A stretch of DNA of 64,000 nt from an uncultured Christensenellaceae bacterium (GTDB lineage: Bacteria > Bacillota > Clostridia > Christensenellales > Pumilibacteraceae), in the NCBI GenBank assembly GCA_910587455.1, contig CAJULK010000008.1:1-64000 (forward strand). The letters run 5' to 3'. Below the pieces are notes generated by a model, which searched no databases, was not told the DNA's origin, and saw only the letters and a list, made by a program, of their open reading frames with translations. The translations under genes were made by a program, and so were the position numbers. Positions 51,547 to 60,770 of the stretch are shown piece after piece; position 1 is the stretch's first letter, and each line of letters opens with the position of its first letter.

Positions 51547-54213
51547 TTGGAATTTTACAATAAATCGGTAGCCGCAACATTGAATGAACTCGGCACGTCG
51601 CCGAACGGACTCACTGACGGCGAAGCCGGCATGCGCAGGATCCGCGACGGCGAAAATAAACTCGACGAACCCAAAAAAGCGAGCGTCGCAAAGAAGTTTT
51701 TCTTACAGTTCGCCGATGTGATGGTAATAGTATTGATAGCCGCCGCGATCATCTCGGCGGTTATAGCCGTGGTAGAAAAACAATACGGCGATTTTATAGA
51801 CGTCGGAATAATCATGTCGATCGTTCTGCTTAATGCGATAATAGGAACGATCCAAGAAAGCAAAGCCGAAAAAGCAATGGCGTCGCTCAAGAATATGAGC
51901 GTTCCGTTTTGTAAAGTGCGTCGCGACGGCGAAATCAAGAAAATTGCGTCGAGCGCACTTGTCACGGGCGATATAGTCATTCTCGAAGCTGGCGACGTTG
52001 CGCCGTGCGATATGCGGCTTATCAAAACGGCTTCGTTAAAAGCCGAATCGTCTGCGCTCACGGGCGAATCGGTTTCGCAGGAAAAGTCCGCGCACACCAT
52101 TTCCGGCGAAGTTCCGCTCGCGGACAGATACAATATGCTGTTCGGCAGCAGTACCGTTACGTACGGCAGAGGCGAGGGGGTTGTGACCGCTGTCGGCATG
52201 AAAGCCGAGATCGGCAAAATAGCCGCTATGCTCGGTGCCGAACAGAAGTCGGAAACTCCGCTTCGCAAAAAACTCAACGCGGTCGGAAAATTGATTTCCA
52301 TAGCAGTACTTGTTATAGCGGCGCTTGTATTTGTTATAGGTGTTTTGAGCGCCGTGGGAACGGGCTCGGTAACGCTTGACAGCGTACTCGATTCATTTAT
52401 GACCGCCGTAGCACTTGCCGTGGCGGCTATACCGGAAAGTCTTACTGCGGTTATAACCATAATCATGGCGCTCGGAGTTCAGCGTCTGTCCAAAAAGAAT
52501 GCCATAATCAAAAAACTTCCTGCCGTGGAAACGCTTGGAAGCACAAACGTAATCTGTTCGGATAAGACGGGCACTCTTACGCTCAATAAGATGACGGTAA
52601 CTTCCGTTTTTGTTGACGGAAAGTTTTCGGCTACGGGCGATGCGTATAAAAAAATGTTGTCGTGCATGTGTCTATGCAACGACACCGTTGCGAAAACCGA
52701 GAGCGGCAAATTTGTCACAATGGGTGATCCTACCGAAACAGCGCTCGTCGATTATGCGCTTCGAGAGGGAGTAGACAAGACCGCATTGGACGTATCGTGC
52801 CCGCGTATAGACGAGATACCGTTCGATTCCGATCGAAAGCTCATGACCGTAGTAGTGCGAGAGCTCAGCGGCGATACGGTTTATACGAAAGGCGCGTCGG
52901 ACGAATTGATTAAAAGATGTACGTATATAGCCGACGGTAATGCCGTGCGCAAGATCACTTCCCGCGATATAGACGAGATAGAAAGTGCCAATAAAAAAAT
53001 GGCGGGATCGGCGCTGAGAGTACTCGCATACGCATATAAAAAGCGTGTCGGCGGAAATTATGAGAGCGATCTTGTTTTTATCGGGTTGACGGGAATGATA
53101 GATCCGCCGCGAGAGGAAGTGAGGGGCGCTGTCGAGTTGTGTAAAAATGCTGGTATCAACGTTGTTATGATCACGGGCGATAATCCCGAAACAGCGTTTG
53201 CGATAGCGAGCGAACTCGGAATATGCAATGACAAAAGACAAACCGCAACGGGAGCCGACATCGAAAAAATGTCGGACGACGAACTGTATTCGCGAATAAC
53301 AAAGCTCAAAGTTTATGCACGCGTTTCTCCCGAGCATAAGGTCAGAATAGTAAAAGCGTGGAAAAGAGCGGGTATGATCGTAGCTATGACGGGCGACGGC
53401 GTGAACGATGCGCCGAGTATTAAATCCGCCGATATCGGCGTAGGTATGGGAATAACGGGTACGGAAGTTACCAAAGAAGCATGCGATATGGTACTTGCCG
53501 ACGATAATTTCGCTACTATCGTAACTGCGGTAAAAGAAGGCAGAACTATTTTTGCGAATATGCAAAAAACCATTCAGTATCTTCTCGCGGCTAATCTTGC
53601 CGAGGTGTTGTCGTTGTTTCTCGCAACCGTGATTTTCGCATTTACCAAAGATTCGTATGTGTTTTTGTTGCCAATACAAATTTTATGGGTAAACCTCGTT
53701 ACGGACAGTCTGCCGGCTCTCGCGCTCGGTGTAGAGCCGCCCGAGGGCGACGTTATGAAAGAACCGCCGCGAGCCGCAAAGAGCAGTTTGTTCGGCGGAG
53801 GCGTAGGAATAAATATAATCTATCAGGGGCTGTTTCAGACGGCTATCGTTCTCGGTATATTTTTGGGTTGTGCGTTTACGAATTGGGGGCACGAAGCGGG
53901 AACGACAATGGCGTTTATGTCGCTGTGCCTTGTTCAGTTGTTTCACAGCTTCAACGCCAAAAGCGTTCGCGGCTCTATGTTCGGGAAGAATTTTTTCAAG
54001 AACAAACTGCTGTTCGTTTCATTCGCCGTCGGCGCGGCACTAACTGTAGGTCTTGCATGCTTGCCCGTAACGCACGACGTGTTTTCGTTGCAGTGGCTCG
54101 ACGGCATGCAATGGCTTACCGTGATCTTGTGTTCGGCGTCGATAATTCCTGCGGTCGAAGCGGTAAAGCTGATAATGCGCTTCGCTCGCAAAAGAAACCG
54201 TAAGCAAGCATAA
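51547..54213 (+). CDS. Calcium-type P-type ATPase (PII)
   Basis: An 888-residue cation pump. TGES (actuator, near 173), the phosphorylation site DKTGTLTLNK (near 339), the KGA ATP site, TGDNPETA and TGDGVNDAPS are all present. Helix 4 reads AAIPESLTAV (usual IPEGLPA) and helix 6 NLVTDSLPALALG, fitting Ca2+-ATPases of the PMR1/YloB kind; Mn2+ is also possible. The start is TTG at 51547 after CGGAG. It stands alone after an exporter. Ten membrane helices are expected in the family. Confidence 0.93.
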   Translation: MEFYNKSVAATLNELGTSPNGLTDGEAGMRRIRDGENKLDEPKKASVAKKFFLQFADVMVIVLIAAAIISAVIAVVEKQYGDFIDVGIIMSIVLLNAIIGTIQESKAEKAMASLKNMSVPFCKVRRDGEIKKIASSALVTGDIVILEAGDVAPCDMRLIKTASLKAESSALTGESVSQEKSAHTISGEVPLADRYNMLFGSSTVTYGRGEGVVTAVGMKAEIGKIAAMLGAEQKSETPLRKKLNAVGKLISIAVLVIAALVFVIGVLSAVGTGSVTLDSVLDSFMTAVALAVAAIPESLTAVITIIMALGVQRLSKKNAIIKKLPAVETLGSTNVICSDKTGTLTLNKMTVTSVFVDGKFSATGDAYKKMLSCMCLCNDTVAKTESGKFVTMGDPTETALVDYALREGVDKTALDVSCPRIDEIPFDSDRKLMTVVVRELSGDTVYTKGASDELIKRCTYIADGNAVRKITSRDIDEIESANKKMAGSALRVLAYAYKKRVGGNYESDLVFIGLTGMIDPPREEVRGAVELCKNAGINVVMITGDNPETAFAIASELGICNDKRQTATGADIEKMSDDELYSRITKLKVYARVSPEHKVRIVKAWKRAGMIVAMTGDGVNDAPSIKSADIGVGMGITGTEVTKEACDMVLADDNFATIVTAVKEGRTIFANMQKTIQYLLAANLAEVLSLFLATVIFAFTKDSYVFLLPIQILWVNLVTDSLPALALGVEPPEGDVMKEPPRAAKSSLFGGGVGINIIYQGLFQTAIVLGIFLGCAFTNWGHEAGTTMAFMSLCLVQLFHSFNAKSVRGSMFGKNFFKNKLLFVSFAVGAALTVGLACLPVTHDVFSLQWLDGMQWLTVILCSASIIPAVEAVKLIMRFARKRNRKQA

Positions 54214-54240
54214 ATTTTTGACGAATATAGTAATACAGTG

Positions 54241-54269
54241 TTGATTTATGCGGAATAATGTGGTATAAT
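54241..54269 (+). promoter_or_regulatory. Promoter of the dCMP deaminase gene
   Basis: TTGATT (54241-54246) and TATAAT (54264-54269) are 17 bp apart; the leader is about 45 nt. Confidence 0.78.
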
Positions 54270-54319
54270 CAAAATTACGGCGGGATTCGAACTCGCACTG
54301 TATATACGGGAAGTGTTTT

Positions 54320-54772
54320 ATGGATAAATGGGATGCTCGGTTTATGGATATTGCGCGCAAAGTGGCTACGTGGTCGAGTTGCTTTCAGGAAAACCGGCAG
54401 GTCGGCGCGGTAATAGCAAAAAACAAACGCATTATGACTACCGGTTATAACGGAGCAAGTTCCGGCATTAAGAGCTGTAAAGAGAGAGGAGTATGCCTGC
54501 GCCGCGAGATGAACATACCTTCGGGCACGCGTCATGAGCTGTGTTATGCAACGCATGCCGAGCAAAACGCTATCATACAGGCGGCGCGTATGGGAATATG
54601 TATTGACGGGGCGACGTTATACTGCACGCATCAGCCGTGCGCTATTTGTACAAAAATGATAATAAACAGCGGTATAAGTCGCGTAGTATACGCCGACGGA
54701 TATCCGGACGATTTCTCTATCGAACTCTTCAAAGAAGCGGGAGTCGCCGTGGAAAAATTTTCCGCAGAATAA
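54320..54772 (+). CDS. dCMP/cytidine deaminase family protein (ComEB-like)
   Basis: 150 residues with the zinc-deaminase signature: HAEQNAI (near 74) and PCAICTKM (near 102), His, Cys and Cys as zinc ligands and Glu as catalyst. The extra Cys-containing insertion (CKERGVCLRREM) and overall length fit dCMP deaminases (dCMP to dUMP, for dTMP synthesis), often annotated ComEB. It starts with a clear MDKWDARFMDIA. The Shine-Dalgarno is a GGGAAG at 54309. Confidence 0.93.
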   Translation: MDKWDARFMDIARKVATWSSCFQENRQVGAVIAKNKRIMTTGYNGASSGIKSCKERGVCLRREMNIPSGTRHELCYATHAEQNAIIQAARMGICIDGATLYCTHQPCAICTKMIINSGISRVVYADGYPDDFSIELFKEAGVAVEKFSAE

Positions 54773-54812
54773 ACTCGGTAAACCAATCTACAATATAATA
54801 GGGGAAAACGAT

Positions 54813-55310
54813 ATGAAATTTTGCAAAAATTGCGGTAAAGAATTGAATGATAGCGCATGCTTTTGTCAGGAGTGCGGCACTCGAGTATCGGCGTCGGACA
54901 TTCCCGATAGCGTAGAAGTTTCGACAGAGACCGAATCGCCTAAGACTGCTCAGCCGCCCGAGCAAAACGATGCAGCCAAGCAACTGAAAGAACCGAAGCA
55001 GGTTGATTACACAAAGTTCAATAAAATATTTTGGCAACTGTTTGTACCTTTCGGACTCGGCAGCTTCATGCTTTCAAATCTTGCGCGTGCATGCTTTTAT
55101 AATGTTTTTCATGTTTTCGGAATTATTTGGGCGATTTTCGACGTGTTGGTTTCGATCGCGTTTTGCACATTAGGCATAATCAGATACGTCTCGTATAAAA
55201 AAGAAAGCGAATCGGAACACACAGCAAAGCGAAACATTTGTTATGCCCTGTGCATGATTATCGGTATCATAACATTCGTATACGTATTGCTGATGACTAT
55301 AGCGATATAA
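54813..55310 (+). CDS. Zinc-ribbon membrane protein of unknown function
   Basis: 165 residues. An N-terminal zinc ribbon (CKNCGKELNDSACFCQECG, residues 3-21) is followed by a polar Pro/Glu-rich linker (about 25-65) and three hydrophobic segments (about 72-160). This layout is common in Bacillota membrane proteins of unknown role. AGGGG precedes the ATG. It lies 40 bp after the deaminase gene and is closed by a strong terminator. Confidence 0.85.
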   Translation: MKFCKNCGKELNDSACFCQECGTRVSASDIPDSVEVSTETESPKTAQPPEQNDAAKQLKEPKQVDYTKFNKIFWQLFVPFGLGSFMLSNLARACFYNVFHVFGIIWAIFDVLVSIAFCTLGIIRYVSYKKESESEHTAKRNICYALCMIIGIITFVYVLLMTIAI

Positions 55311-55314
55311 GCCG

Positions 55315-55346
55315 AAGGCGCCGTATTGAAACGGCGCCTTATTTTT
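55315..55346 (+). terminator. Terminator after the zinc-ribbon gene
   Basis: A perfect 10-bp GC-rich stem (55315-55324 with 55331-55340), 6-nt loop and ATTTTT run. It separates the deaminase/zinc-ribbon transcript from the ctsR operon. Confidence 0.93.
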
Positions 55347-55393
55347 GCGATAAAACAGCGATTATATTTTTTTGAAAATTTAAGCAAAAACGC

Positions 55394-55422
55394 TTGACAA
55401 ATACGCCGAGCGGTTTTATAAT
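55394..55422 (+). promoter_or_regulatory. Promoter of the ctsR operon
   Basis: Consensus TTGACA (55394-55399) and TATAAT (55417-55422) are 17 bp apart. The CtsR operator begins about where transcription starts. Confidence 0.88.
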
Positions 55423-55434
55423 ACGATTAAGAAG

Positions 55435-55451
55435 TTTGACTATCTTTGACC
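55435..55451 (+). promoter_or_regulatory. CtsR operator
   Basis: Read on the minus strand, 55451-55435 is GGTCAAAGATAGTCAAA, an exact fit to the CtsR box GGTCAAANANRGTCAAA. An additional TTTGACTT half-repeat follows. Sited just downstream of the predicted start, it would let CtsR block the operon at normal temperature, with McsB relieving repression under heat. Confidence 0.92.
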
Positions 55452-55496
55452 TTTGACTTAGATATTTAATCTTCCGACTACTACGGGGAGGGCGCT

Positions 55497-55982
55497 ATGA
55501 ATGTAAGCGACATAATCGAGCGATTTTTGCTCGATACGCTCGGTGACGAGATTACCGTTAATTTCAACCGCAACGAGCTTGCGCAATATTTTTCGGTCGC
55601 GCCGAGCCAGATAAATTACGTTTTGTCTACTCGGTTTACGCCGGAGCGCGGATATATAATAGAGAGCCGACGCGGCGGAGGCGGATTCATCACGCTTATG
55701 CGCGTCAGCGAAAATGCCGAAGACGTGCTTATGCGGTATATCGACGAAACTCTTTCGCACGGGATAGAATACGGTAAAGCGTGTCAGATTATAGAGAGAT
55801 TGGTTCGCGACGGGATTTATTCCGAAACCGAGGGCGCGCTCGTAAAGGCGGCTATTTCGGATAAAGCGCTGCTCGCACCCACAATAGCCAAAGGAAAACT
55901 CAGAGGATCCATACTTAAAAACATTCTTCTCGAAACAGCCAAAATGCACAATTCGGATTGCGGCGACGACGGCGATCAGTGA
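55497..55982 (+). CDS. ctsR: Transcriptional repressor CtsR
   Basis: A 161-residue class III heat-shock repressor. NVSDIIERFLLDTL at the start, a winged helix region (NRNELAQYFSVAPSQINYVLSTRF) and the glycine-rich wing (SRRGGGGFITLMRV, about 60-73) are diagnostic. The C-terminal dimer/degradation domain is complete. AGGGCGC before the ATG is a weak ribosome site. It is the first gene of ctsR-mcsA-mcsB-clpC, and its operator lies in its own promoter. Confidence 0.97.
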   Translation: MNVSDIIERFLLDTLGDEITVNFNRNELAQYFSVAPSQINYVLSTRFTPERGYIIESRRGGGGFITLMRVSENAEDVLMRYIDETLSHGIEYGKACQIIERLVRDGIYSETEGALVKAAISDKALLAPTIAKGKLRGSILKNILLETAKMHNSDCGDDGDQ

Positions 55983-56027
55983 TCGCAGCTGCGATATTTT
56001 CTAAAAAAATCAAACGGAGGCAATAAT

Positions 56028-56540
56028 ATGAAGTGTACCAAATGCGGTTTGCGCGACGCTACTACGGAAGTGTTGCAACGACATAACAACCATATAGAAA
56101 AAATGTATTTGTGCAACGAGTGCGCAAAGGATTACAGACCGGACGTCGGGTTCGATGACTTTGACGTTATAGATAAACTGATTAACGGTTCTCCTATGGG
56201 ACTTCTGTCTAATCTAAACAGTCTGTTCGATTCGCCCGTGACGAAAGCAATGATATGTCCTACGTGCAAAACGACGAGCGAAGAATTTTTGAAAACCGGT
56301 TTCGTTGGCTGTCCGCGATGCTACGATGTATTCGAACCGCTTATCGTTCAGACTGTAAAGAAATTGCAGCAATCCGACAGGCATGTCGGAAAGAAGCCGA
56401 CGGGCGCTGTCGATTTTTCTCAAGAAGAAGCGCGATTGAAAGCAGAGCTTCATGCTGCCGTCGATAAAGGCGATTATGTGCGTATCGGCGAGATAAGCAA
56501 CAAGTTGAACGCTCTCACGGGCGAAAGGACGGGAGACTGA
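56028..56540 (+). CDS. mcsA: McsA, activator of protein-arginine kinase
   Basis: 170 residues with two zinc sites built from CTKC/CNEC (about 3-31) and CPTC/CPRC (about 77-99), and a UVR-like C-terminal coiled coil (EEARLKAELHAAVDKGDYVRIGEIS). McsA activates McsB. AACGGAGG precedes the ATG. Its stop overlaps mcsB by 1 nt. Confidence 0.95.
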   Translation: MKCTKCGLRDATTEVLQRHNNHIEKMYLCNECAKDYRPDVGFDDFDVIDKLINGSPMGLLSNLNSLFDSPVTKAMICPTCKTTSEEFLKTGFVGCPRCYDVFEPLIVQTVKKLQQSDRHVGKKPTGAVDFSQEEARLKAELHAAVDKGDYVRIGEISNKLNALTGERTGD

Positions 56541-57544
56541 TGGATAATAACGCTACTATAGTTTCCACACGCATAAGGTTGGCTCGGAACGTTGAAGGAC
56601 TTCCGTTTCCGCATAAACTCAAAGAGATGCCCGCTCGGCAGATAGCCGACAAAGTTACACAGACGCTATGTTCGTTGGATAAATTTTCGCGCTACGATAT
56701 GAGCAATATTTCGCAGCTCGACGGCACGATATTGCGTGAAAAGCATCTTATAAGTCCCGATCTTCTCGAAAGCTCTTTCGGGTCTGTGCTTATAAGCGCC
56801 GACGAGAACGTGTCTGTAATGGTCAACGAAGAAGATCATATCAGAGAGCAAGTTATTTTGTCTGGGCTGTCGCTCGATCAGGCATATGATCGGGTCAACA
56901 AGATAGACGATGCATTGGCAAAGAGCATTAAATTTTCTTACAGCAACCGTTTCGGATATCTGACTTCGTGCGCTACAAATCTCGGCACGGGCATGCGTGC
57001 GTCCGTTATGATGTTTTTACCGGCGCTCACGATACAGAATATGATGGATTCGTGCATAAACGCCGTGGGCAGACTGAATATGACTGTGCGCGGCGTATAC
57101 GGCGAAGGCAGCAGTGCGGACGGGTATCTCTATCAGATTAGCAATCAGAGAACGCTCGGTTTAACCGAATCGGATATTATAGATTCCGTAAAGAGCGCGA
57201 TCAATCACGTTGTGGAAGCCGAATTGCGCGCACGCGAATTGTTAAAGCGCAACGAGACAGAGTTGAAGGACAAAATTTTCCGCGCTTGGGGGCTTGCCGC
57301 AAACGCGTACAAAATGCCGACGGGCGAAGCGATGCAACTGTTGGCGCTTATAAGACTCGGCGGATATTACGGTTATATTACGGTCAAATCTCAGGACGAA
57401 TATCAAAAACTCATCACGAGCTGTCAGCCTGCAAACATGCAGCGCATGAGCGGCAAAAACATCAGCGCCGAAGAACGCGACGTTATGCGGGCGCGCTATG
57501 TATCGTCAGTGCTCGGCACAATAGCCGAAAAAAATATTAAATAA
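56540..57544 (+). CDS. mcsB: Protein-arginine kinase McsB
   Basis: A 334-residue ATP:guanido phosphotransferase-fold kinase that phosphorylates arginines on CtsR and on unfolded proteins, marking them for ClpCP. STRIRLARN (about 9-17), NEEDHIREQ, LTSCATNLGTGMRASVM with the Cys region, and VRGVYGEGSSADG are intact. It overlaps mcsA by 1 nt and is followed by clpC after 18 bp. Confidence 0.97.
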   Translation: MDNNATIVSTRIRLARNVEGLPFPHKLKEMPARQIADKVTQTLCSLDKFSRYDMSNISQLDGTILREKHLISPDLLESSFGSVLISADENVSVMVNEEDHIREQVILSGLSLDQAYDRVNKIDDALAKSIKFSYSNRFGYLTSCATNLGTGMRASVMMFLPALTIQNMMDSCINAVGRLNMTVRGVYGEGSSADGYLYQISNQRTLGLTESDIIDSVKSAINHVVEAELRARELLKRNETELKDKIFRAWGLAANAYKMPTGEAMQLLALIRLGGYYGYITVKSQDEYQKLITSCQPANMQRMSGKNISAEERDVMRARYVSSVLGTIAEKNIK

Positions 57545-57562
57545 ATCGGGAGGTAATTCATT

Positions 57563-59971
57563 ATGTCAAACTATCCTATGGACGCGAATTCGCAACACGC
57601 TTTCGACACGGCGCGCAGTGCCGCCGCTAAGTATTCCAATATGTTTACCGGAACGGAGCATCTTCTTTACGGTATTTTGAAATCCGAATGTATTGCGGCT
57701 AAGATATTCGCCGACAACAAACTCGATCCCGAACTTCTGACCGAGCTTTTTGCGGACAGCGAAAAAGTTACGGGCAGCCCCGTCGATTCGCCGCGCGTAA
57801 AAGAGATCATACCGTCGGTAGCGTACAATATAGCAATGCAGCTCGGCGCACCGCTGATTTCGCCCGATCATCTCATGCTCGCGATACTCGAGGACAGAAA
57901 CTGCGTGGCTTGCGACGCGCTGTATCAGATGTACAAAGTGGATATATATGTTTTCCGCCGCAGTATAATCGCGGAGCTTCGCAGAAACCCGATCAAAGGG
58001 CGCGACGCCGCCGACGGCGGCAATGCGAATCCGGTTCTGCCGGCACAGCTTGCCGAGTTGGGCGTGGACGTTACGCAGAAAGCGCGAGAAAACAAACTCG
58101 ATCCCGTTATCGGCAGGGAGAGCGAAGTGGAGCGAATAATCGAAATTTTATGCCGTAAAACGAAAAACAATCCGGTATTGATAGGCGAACCGGGCGTCGG
58201 AAAAAGCGCTATAATAGACGGGCTTGCTTGTGCTATCGTAGAGGGAAAAGTCCCGCGTCAGCTTCAAAACAATATTGTATTTTCTTTCAATATAGGTTCG
58301 TTGCTTGCAGGTACAAAATACCGCGGTCAGCTTGAAGAAAAACTGAAAACCGCTATAGATCTCATAATAAACAGCGGAAATATCATAGTGTTCATCGACG
58401 AATTGCACACGCTCATGCAAGCCGGTTCGAAAGACGGCGAGGTGACGCCCGCAGATATATTGAAACCTTATCTTGCCCGCGGCGAAATGCAGACTATCGG
58501 CGCGACGACGACAGACGAATACAGAAAATATATCGAAGCGGACAAAGCCATGGAGCGCAGATTCCAACCTATAATCGTAGAGCCGCCGACCGTGGCGCAA
58601 ACTATCGAAATATTAAAAGGTTTGCGCAAAAATTACGAGAATTATCATAAAGTCAATCTCGGCGACGACGCCATCGAGGCGGCGGCGAAACTTTCCGACA
58701 AATACATTTCCGACAGATTTTTGCCCGATAAAGCGATAGACCTTATAGACGAAGCTATGAGCTGCGCCAAGGTGAGTATTTCCACGGCACCGTCGGGAAT
58801 AAACGAGCTGTCGGCAAAACTCGCAGAGTATACGCGAAAAATGAACGAGTGTGCCGCGAAAAGCGAGTTTGCTGAAGCAGAGAATTACAAACAGAAATGT
58901 GCGCAGCTCGAAAAAGAGATCAAGTCGAAAACGCTTCAGAACTCGGCAGAGCAGGAAAAAAACACCGTTACCATTCATTACGAGGATATTGCCGACATAG
59001 TATCGCGTTGGACTAAGATACCCGTAAGCAAGCTGACCGAAACGGAAAGCGAACGTCTGCGCAATATGGAAGAAATTCTTCATAAGCGCGTTATCGGTCA
59101 AAACAGAGCCGTGGAAGCCGTGTCCAAAGCTATACGCCGTGCCCGTGCGGGGCTTAAAAGCGACAGCCGTCCTATCGGTTCGTTTATATTCCTCGGCCCG
59201 ACGGGCGTAGGAAAAACAGAGCTTACGAAAGCGCTCGCGGAAGCTATGTTCGATAACGAAAATTCCATAATAAGACTCGATATGAGCGAATTTATGGAAT
59301 CTCATTCCGTATCGAAACTTATCGGCGCTCCTCCGGGATATGTGGGATTCGACGACGGCGGACAGCTTACGGAAAAGGTTCGCAGGCATCCGTATTCGGT
59401 AATACTTTTCGATGAAATCGAAAAAGCGCACCCCGACGTGTTTAATGCATTGTTGCAAATACTTGACGACGGCAGGCTTACCGATTCTCAGGGGCGCACG
59501 GTGTCTTTTAAGAACACGATTATTATTATGACGAGTAATGCGGGTGCAAGCGAGGCTACGGCTAAACGCGAGATCGGGTTTAATGCCGGAAAAAAAGAGA
59601 CGGAAGTGCGTGACGACATCTATATGAAAGCGCTTCGCGCCTCATTCAAGCCGGAGTTCTTAAACCGCATAGATGTGATTTGCGTGTTCGACAAGCTCAC
59701 GAAAGAGGATGTCGGCAAGATCGCCGAGATAATGCTTCAGAAAGTCGAAAATACGCTCAAAGACAAGAACATTACGCTTACGGTATCCAAGGCGGCTCTT
59801 GAATGGATAATTAACAAGGGGTACGACTCAGAATACGGCGCGCGTCCGCTTCGCAGGGTGATAGAGCAAAACGTCGAAGACGAGATTGCCGAAGCGATAA
59901 TCGACGGAAAGATCAAAAACGATTCGGACGTGCGCATAGATGTAGAAGGCGACAGGATAACCGTAAAATAA
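57563..59971 (+). CDS. clpC: ATP-dependent Clp protease ATPase ClpC
   Basis: An 802-residue Hsp100 unfoldase. Clp N domain (about 1-145), D1 with GEPGVGKSA (near 211) and IVFIDELHTL, an M-domain/UVR coiled coil (about 410-455) for adaptor binding, and D2 with GPTGVGKTE (near 545) and LFDEIEKAHPDV. The C-terminal D2-small domain is complete (EYGARPLRRVIEQNVED). It works with ClpP (not in the window) to degrade McsB-tagged substrates. GGGAGG precedes the ATG. Confidence 0.97.
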   Translation: MSNYPMDANSQHAFDTARSAAAKYSNMFTGTEHLLYGILKSECIAAKIFADNKLDPELLTELFADSEKVTGSPVDSPRVKEIIPSVAYNIAMQLGAPLISPDHLMLAILEDRNCVACDALYQMYKVDIYVFRRSIIAELRRNPIKGRDAADGGNANPVLPAQLAELGVDVTQKARENKLDPVIGRESEVERIIEILCRKTKNNPVLIGEPGVGKSAIIDGLACAIVEGKVPRQLQNNIVFSFNIGSLLAGTKYRGQLEEKLKTAIDLIINSGNIIVFIDELHTLMQAGSKDGEVTPADILKPYLARGEMQTIGATTTDEYRKYIEADKAMERRFQPIIVEPPTVAQTIEILKGLRKNYENYHKVNLGDDAIEAAAKLSDKYISDRFLPDKAIDLIDEAMSCAKVSISTAPSGINELSAKLAEYTRKMNECAAKSEFAEAENYKQKCAQLEKEIKSKTLQNSAEQEKNTVTIHYEDIADIVSRWTKIPVSKLTETESERLRNMEEILHKRVIGQNRAVEAVSKAIRRARAGLKSDSRPIGSFIFLGPTGVGKTELTKALAEAMFDNENSIIRLDMSEFMESHSVSKLIGAPPGYVGFDDGGQLTEKVRRHPYSVILFDEIEKAHPDVFNALLQILDDGRLTDSQGRTVSFKNTIIIMTSNAGASEATAKREIGFNAGKKETEVRDDIYMKALRASFKPEFLNRIDVICVFDKLTKEDVGKIAEIMLQKVENTLKDKNITLTVSKAALEWIINKGYDSEYGARPLRRVIEQNVEDEIAEAIIDGKIKNDSDVRIDVEGDRITVK

Positions 59972-59995
59972 ATAGAGGTATTTTTCAAAACCCCA

Positions 59996-60024
59996 TTTAC
60001 AAAACGATTGATATATGTTATAAT
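59996..60024 (+). promoter_or_regulatory. Promoter of hpf
   Basis: TTTACA (59996-60001) and TATAAT (60019-60024) are 17 bp apart. The predicted leader is about 60 nt; CGGAGG precedes the ATG. Confidence 0.72.
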
Positions 60025-60091
60025 ATCTGCGAGAGAAAGGTTGCCAAAGCGATCTCGATCGAACTTAAAACTTAATACACCGGAGGTGAAT

Positions 60092-60637
60092 ATGAACATT
60101 GAATTCCTGTGCAAAAACTACGAGCCGAGCGATAAGCTCAAAGCTGTCATCGACAAGAAAGTCCAAAAATTGGATAAGTATTTTGTTGACGATACGCGTA
60201 TCAAGATCGTCTTGAAAAAGGGCAATACCCGCAGTACGGACGATCTCTATACTCTCGAGCTTACCATTATGCTCGACAGCTCGGTAATGCGTGCGGAAGT
60301 TACAAGCGACAATATGTATTCGAATATCGATCTTGCTTTACCCAAACTCGAAAAGCAGATAATCCGTCATCACAAAAAGATCGAGTCTAAATCCAAAAAG
60401 TTCCGTGCAAAAGATTTTTCGATTGTCGAAGAGTCGCACGAAGAACCTGAGGAAGAAAAGACCGTCGTCAGATCGAAGAGCTATACGCTCGTGCCTATGA
60501 CAATGGATGACGCGATAGAAGAGCTTGAGCTTTTGGGGCACAACTTTTATGTGTTCCTTAATAAAGCGACTAAATCGGTCAATGTACTGTATCAGCGAAA
60601 CGACGGTAATTACGGATTGATCGAAACAATAGTGTAA
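60092..60637 (+). CDS. hpf: Long ribosome hibernation promoting factor
   Basis: A 181-residue long-form HPF: an N-terminal S30AE domain (about 1-105, NIEFLCKNYEPSDKLKAVIDKKVQKLDKYF) that blocks tRNA/mRNA sites, then an acidic linker and a C-terminal dimerisation domain (about 125-181, VVRSKSYTLVPMTMDDAIEELELLGHNFYVF) that pairs two ribosomes into 100S. The start at 60092 follows ACCGGAGG; the upstream open frame is leader. It has its own promoter and terminator. Confidence 0.97.
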   Translation: MNIEFLCKNYEPSDKLKAVIDKKVQKLDKYFVDDTRIKIVLKKGNTRSTDDLYTLELTIMLDSSVMRAEVTSDNMYSNIDLALPKLEKQIIRHHKKIESKSKKFRAKDFSIVEESHEEPEEEKTVVRSKSYTLVPMTMDDAIEELELLGHNFYVFLNKATKSVNVLYQRNDGNYGLIETIV

Positions 60638-60648
60638 TACGCAATAGT

Positions 60649-60685
60649 GTAAAACGCCGATAAAATTGTCGGCGTTTTACTTTTT
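60649..60685 (+). terminator. Terminator of hpf
   Basis: A perfect 12-bp stem (60649-60660 with 60669-60680), 8-nt loop and TTTTT form an intrinsic terminator. Confidence 0.95.
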
Positions 60686-60700
60686 GTCGCGTAATATTGC

Positions 60701-60729
60701 TTGCATAAATCCGATAACGGTTGTATAAT
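60701..60729 (+). promoter_or_regulatory. Promoter of pgi
   Basis: TTGCAT (60701-60706) and TATAAT (60724-60729) are 17 bp apart. Confidence 0.78.
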
Positions 60730-60770
60730 ATGCATTGTAATAATACTGTTTTCAAGGAGACATGCAGTTT

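Noticed and set aside
51547..54213. IPESL in place of IPEGL in helix 4 of the Ca2+-type ATPase as a sign of altered specificity
   Set aside because: The variant appears in other clostridial pumps as far as I recall, and other ligand positions look normal, so it is not strong evidence.
54280..54305. Stretch resembling the T-arm of a minus-strand tRNA (GGGATTCGAAC)
   Set aside because: Only about 17 nt match, the T-stem has a mismatch, and no acceptor, D or anticodon arm can be found; treated as chance or a very decayed remnant within the deaminase leader.
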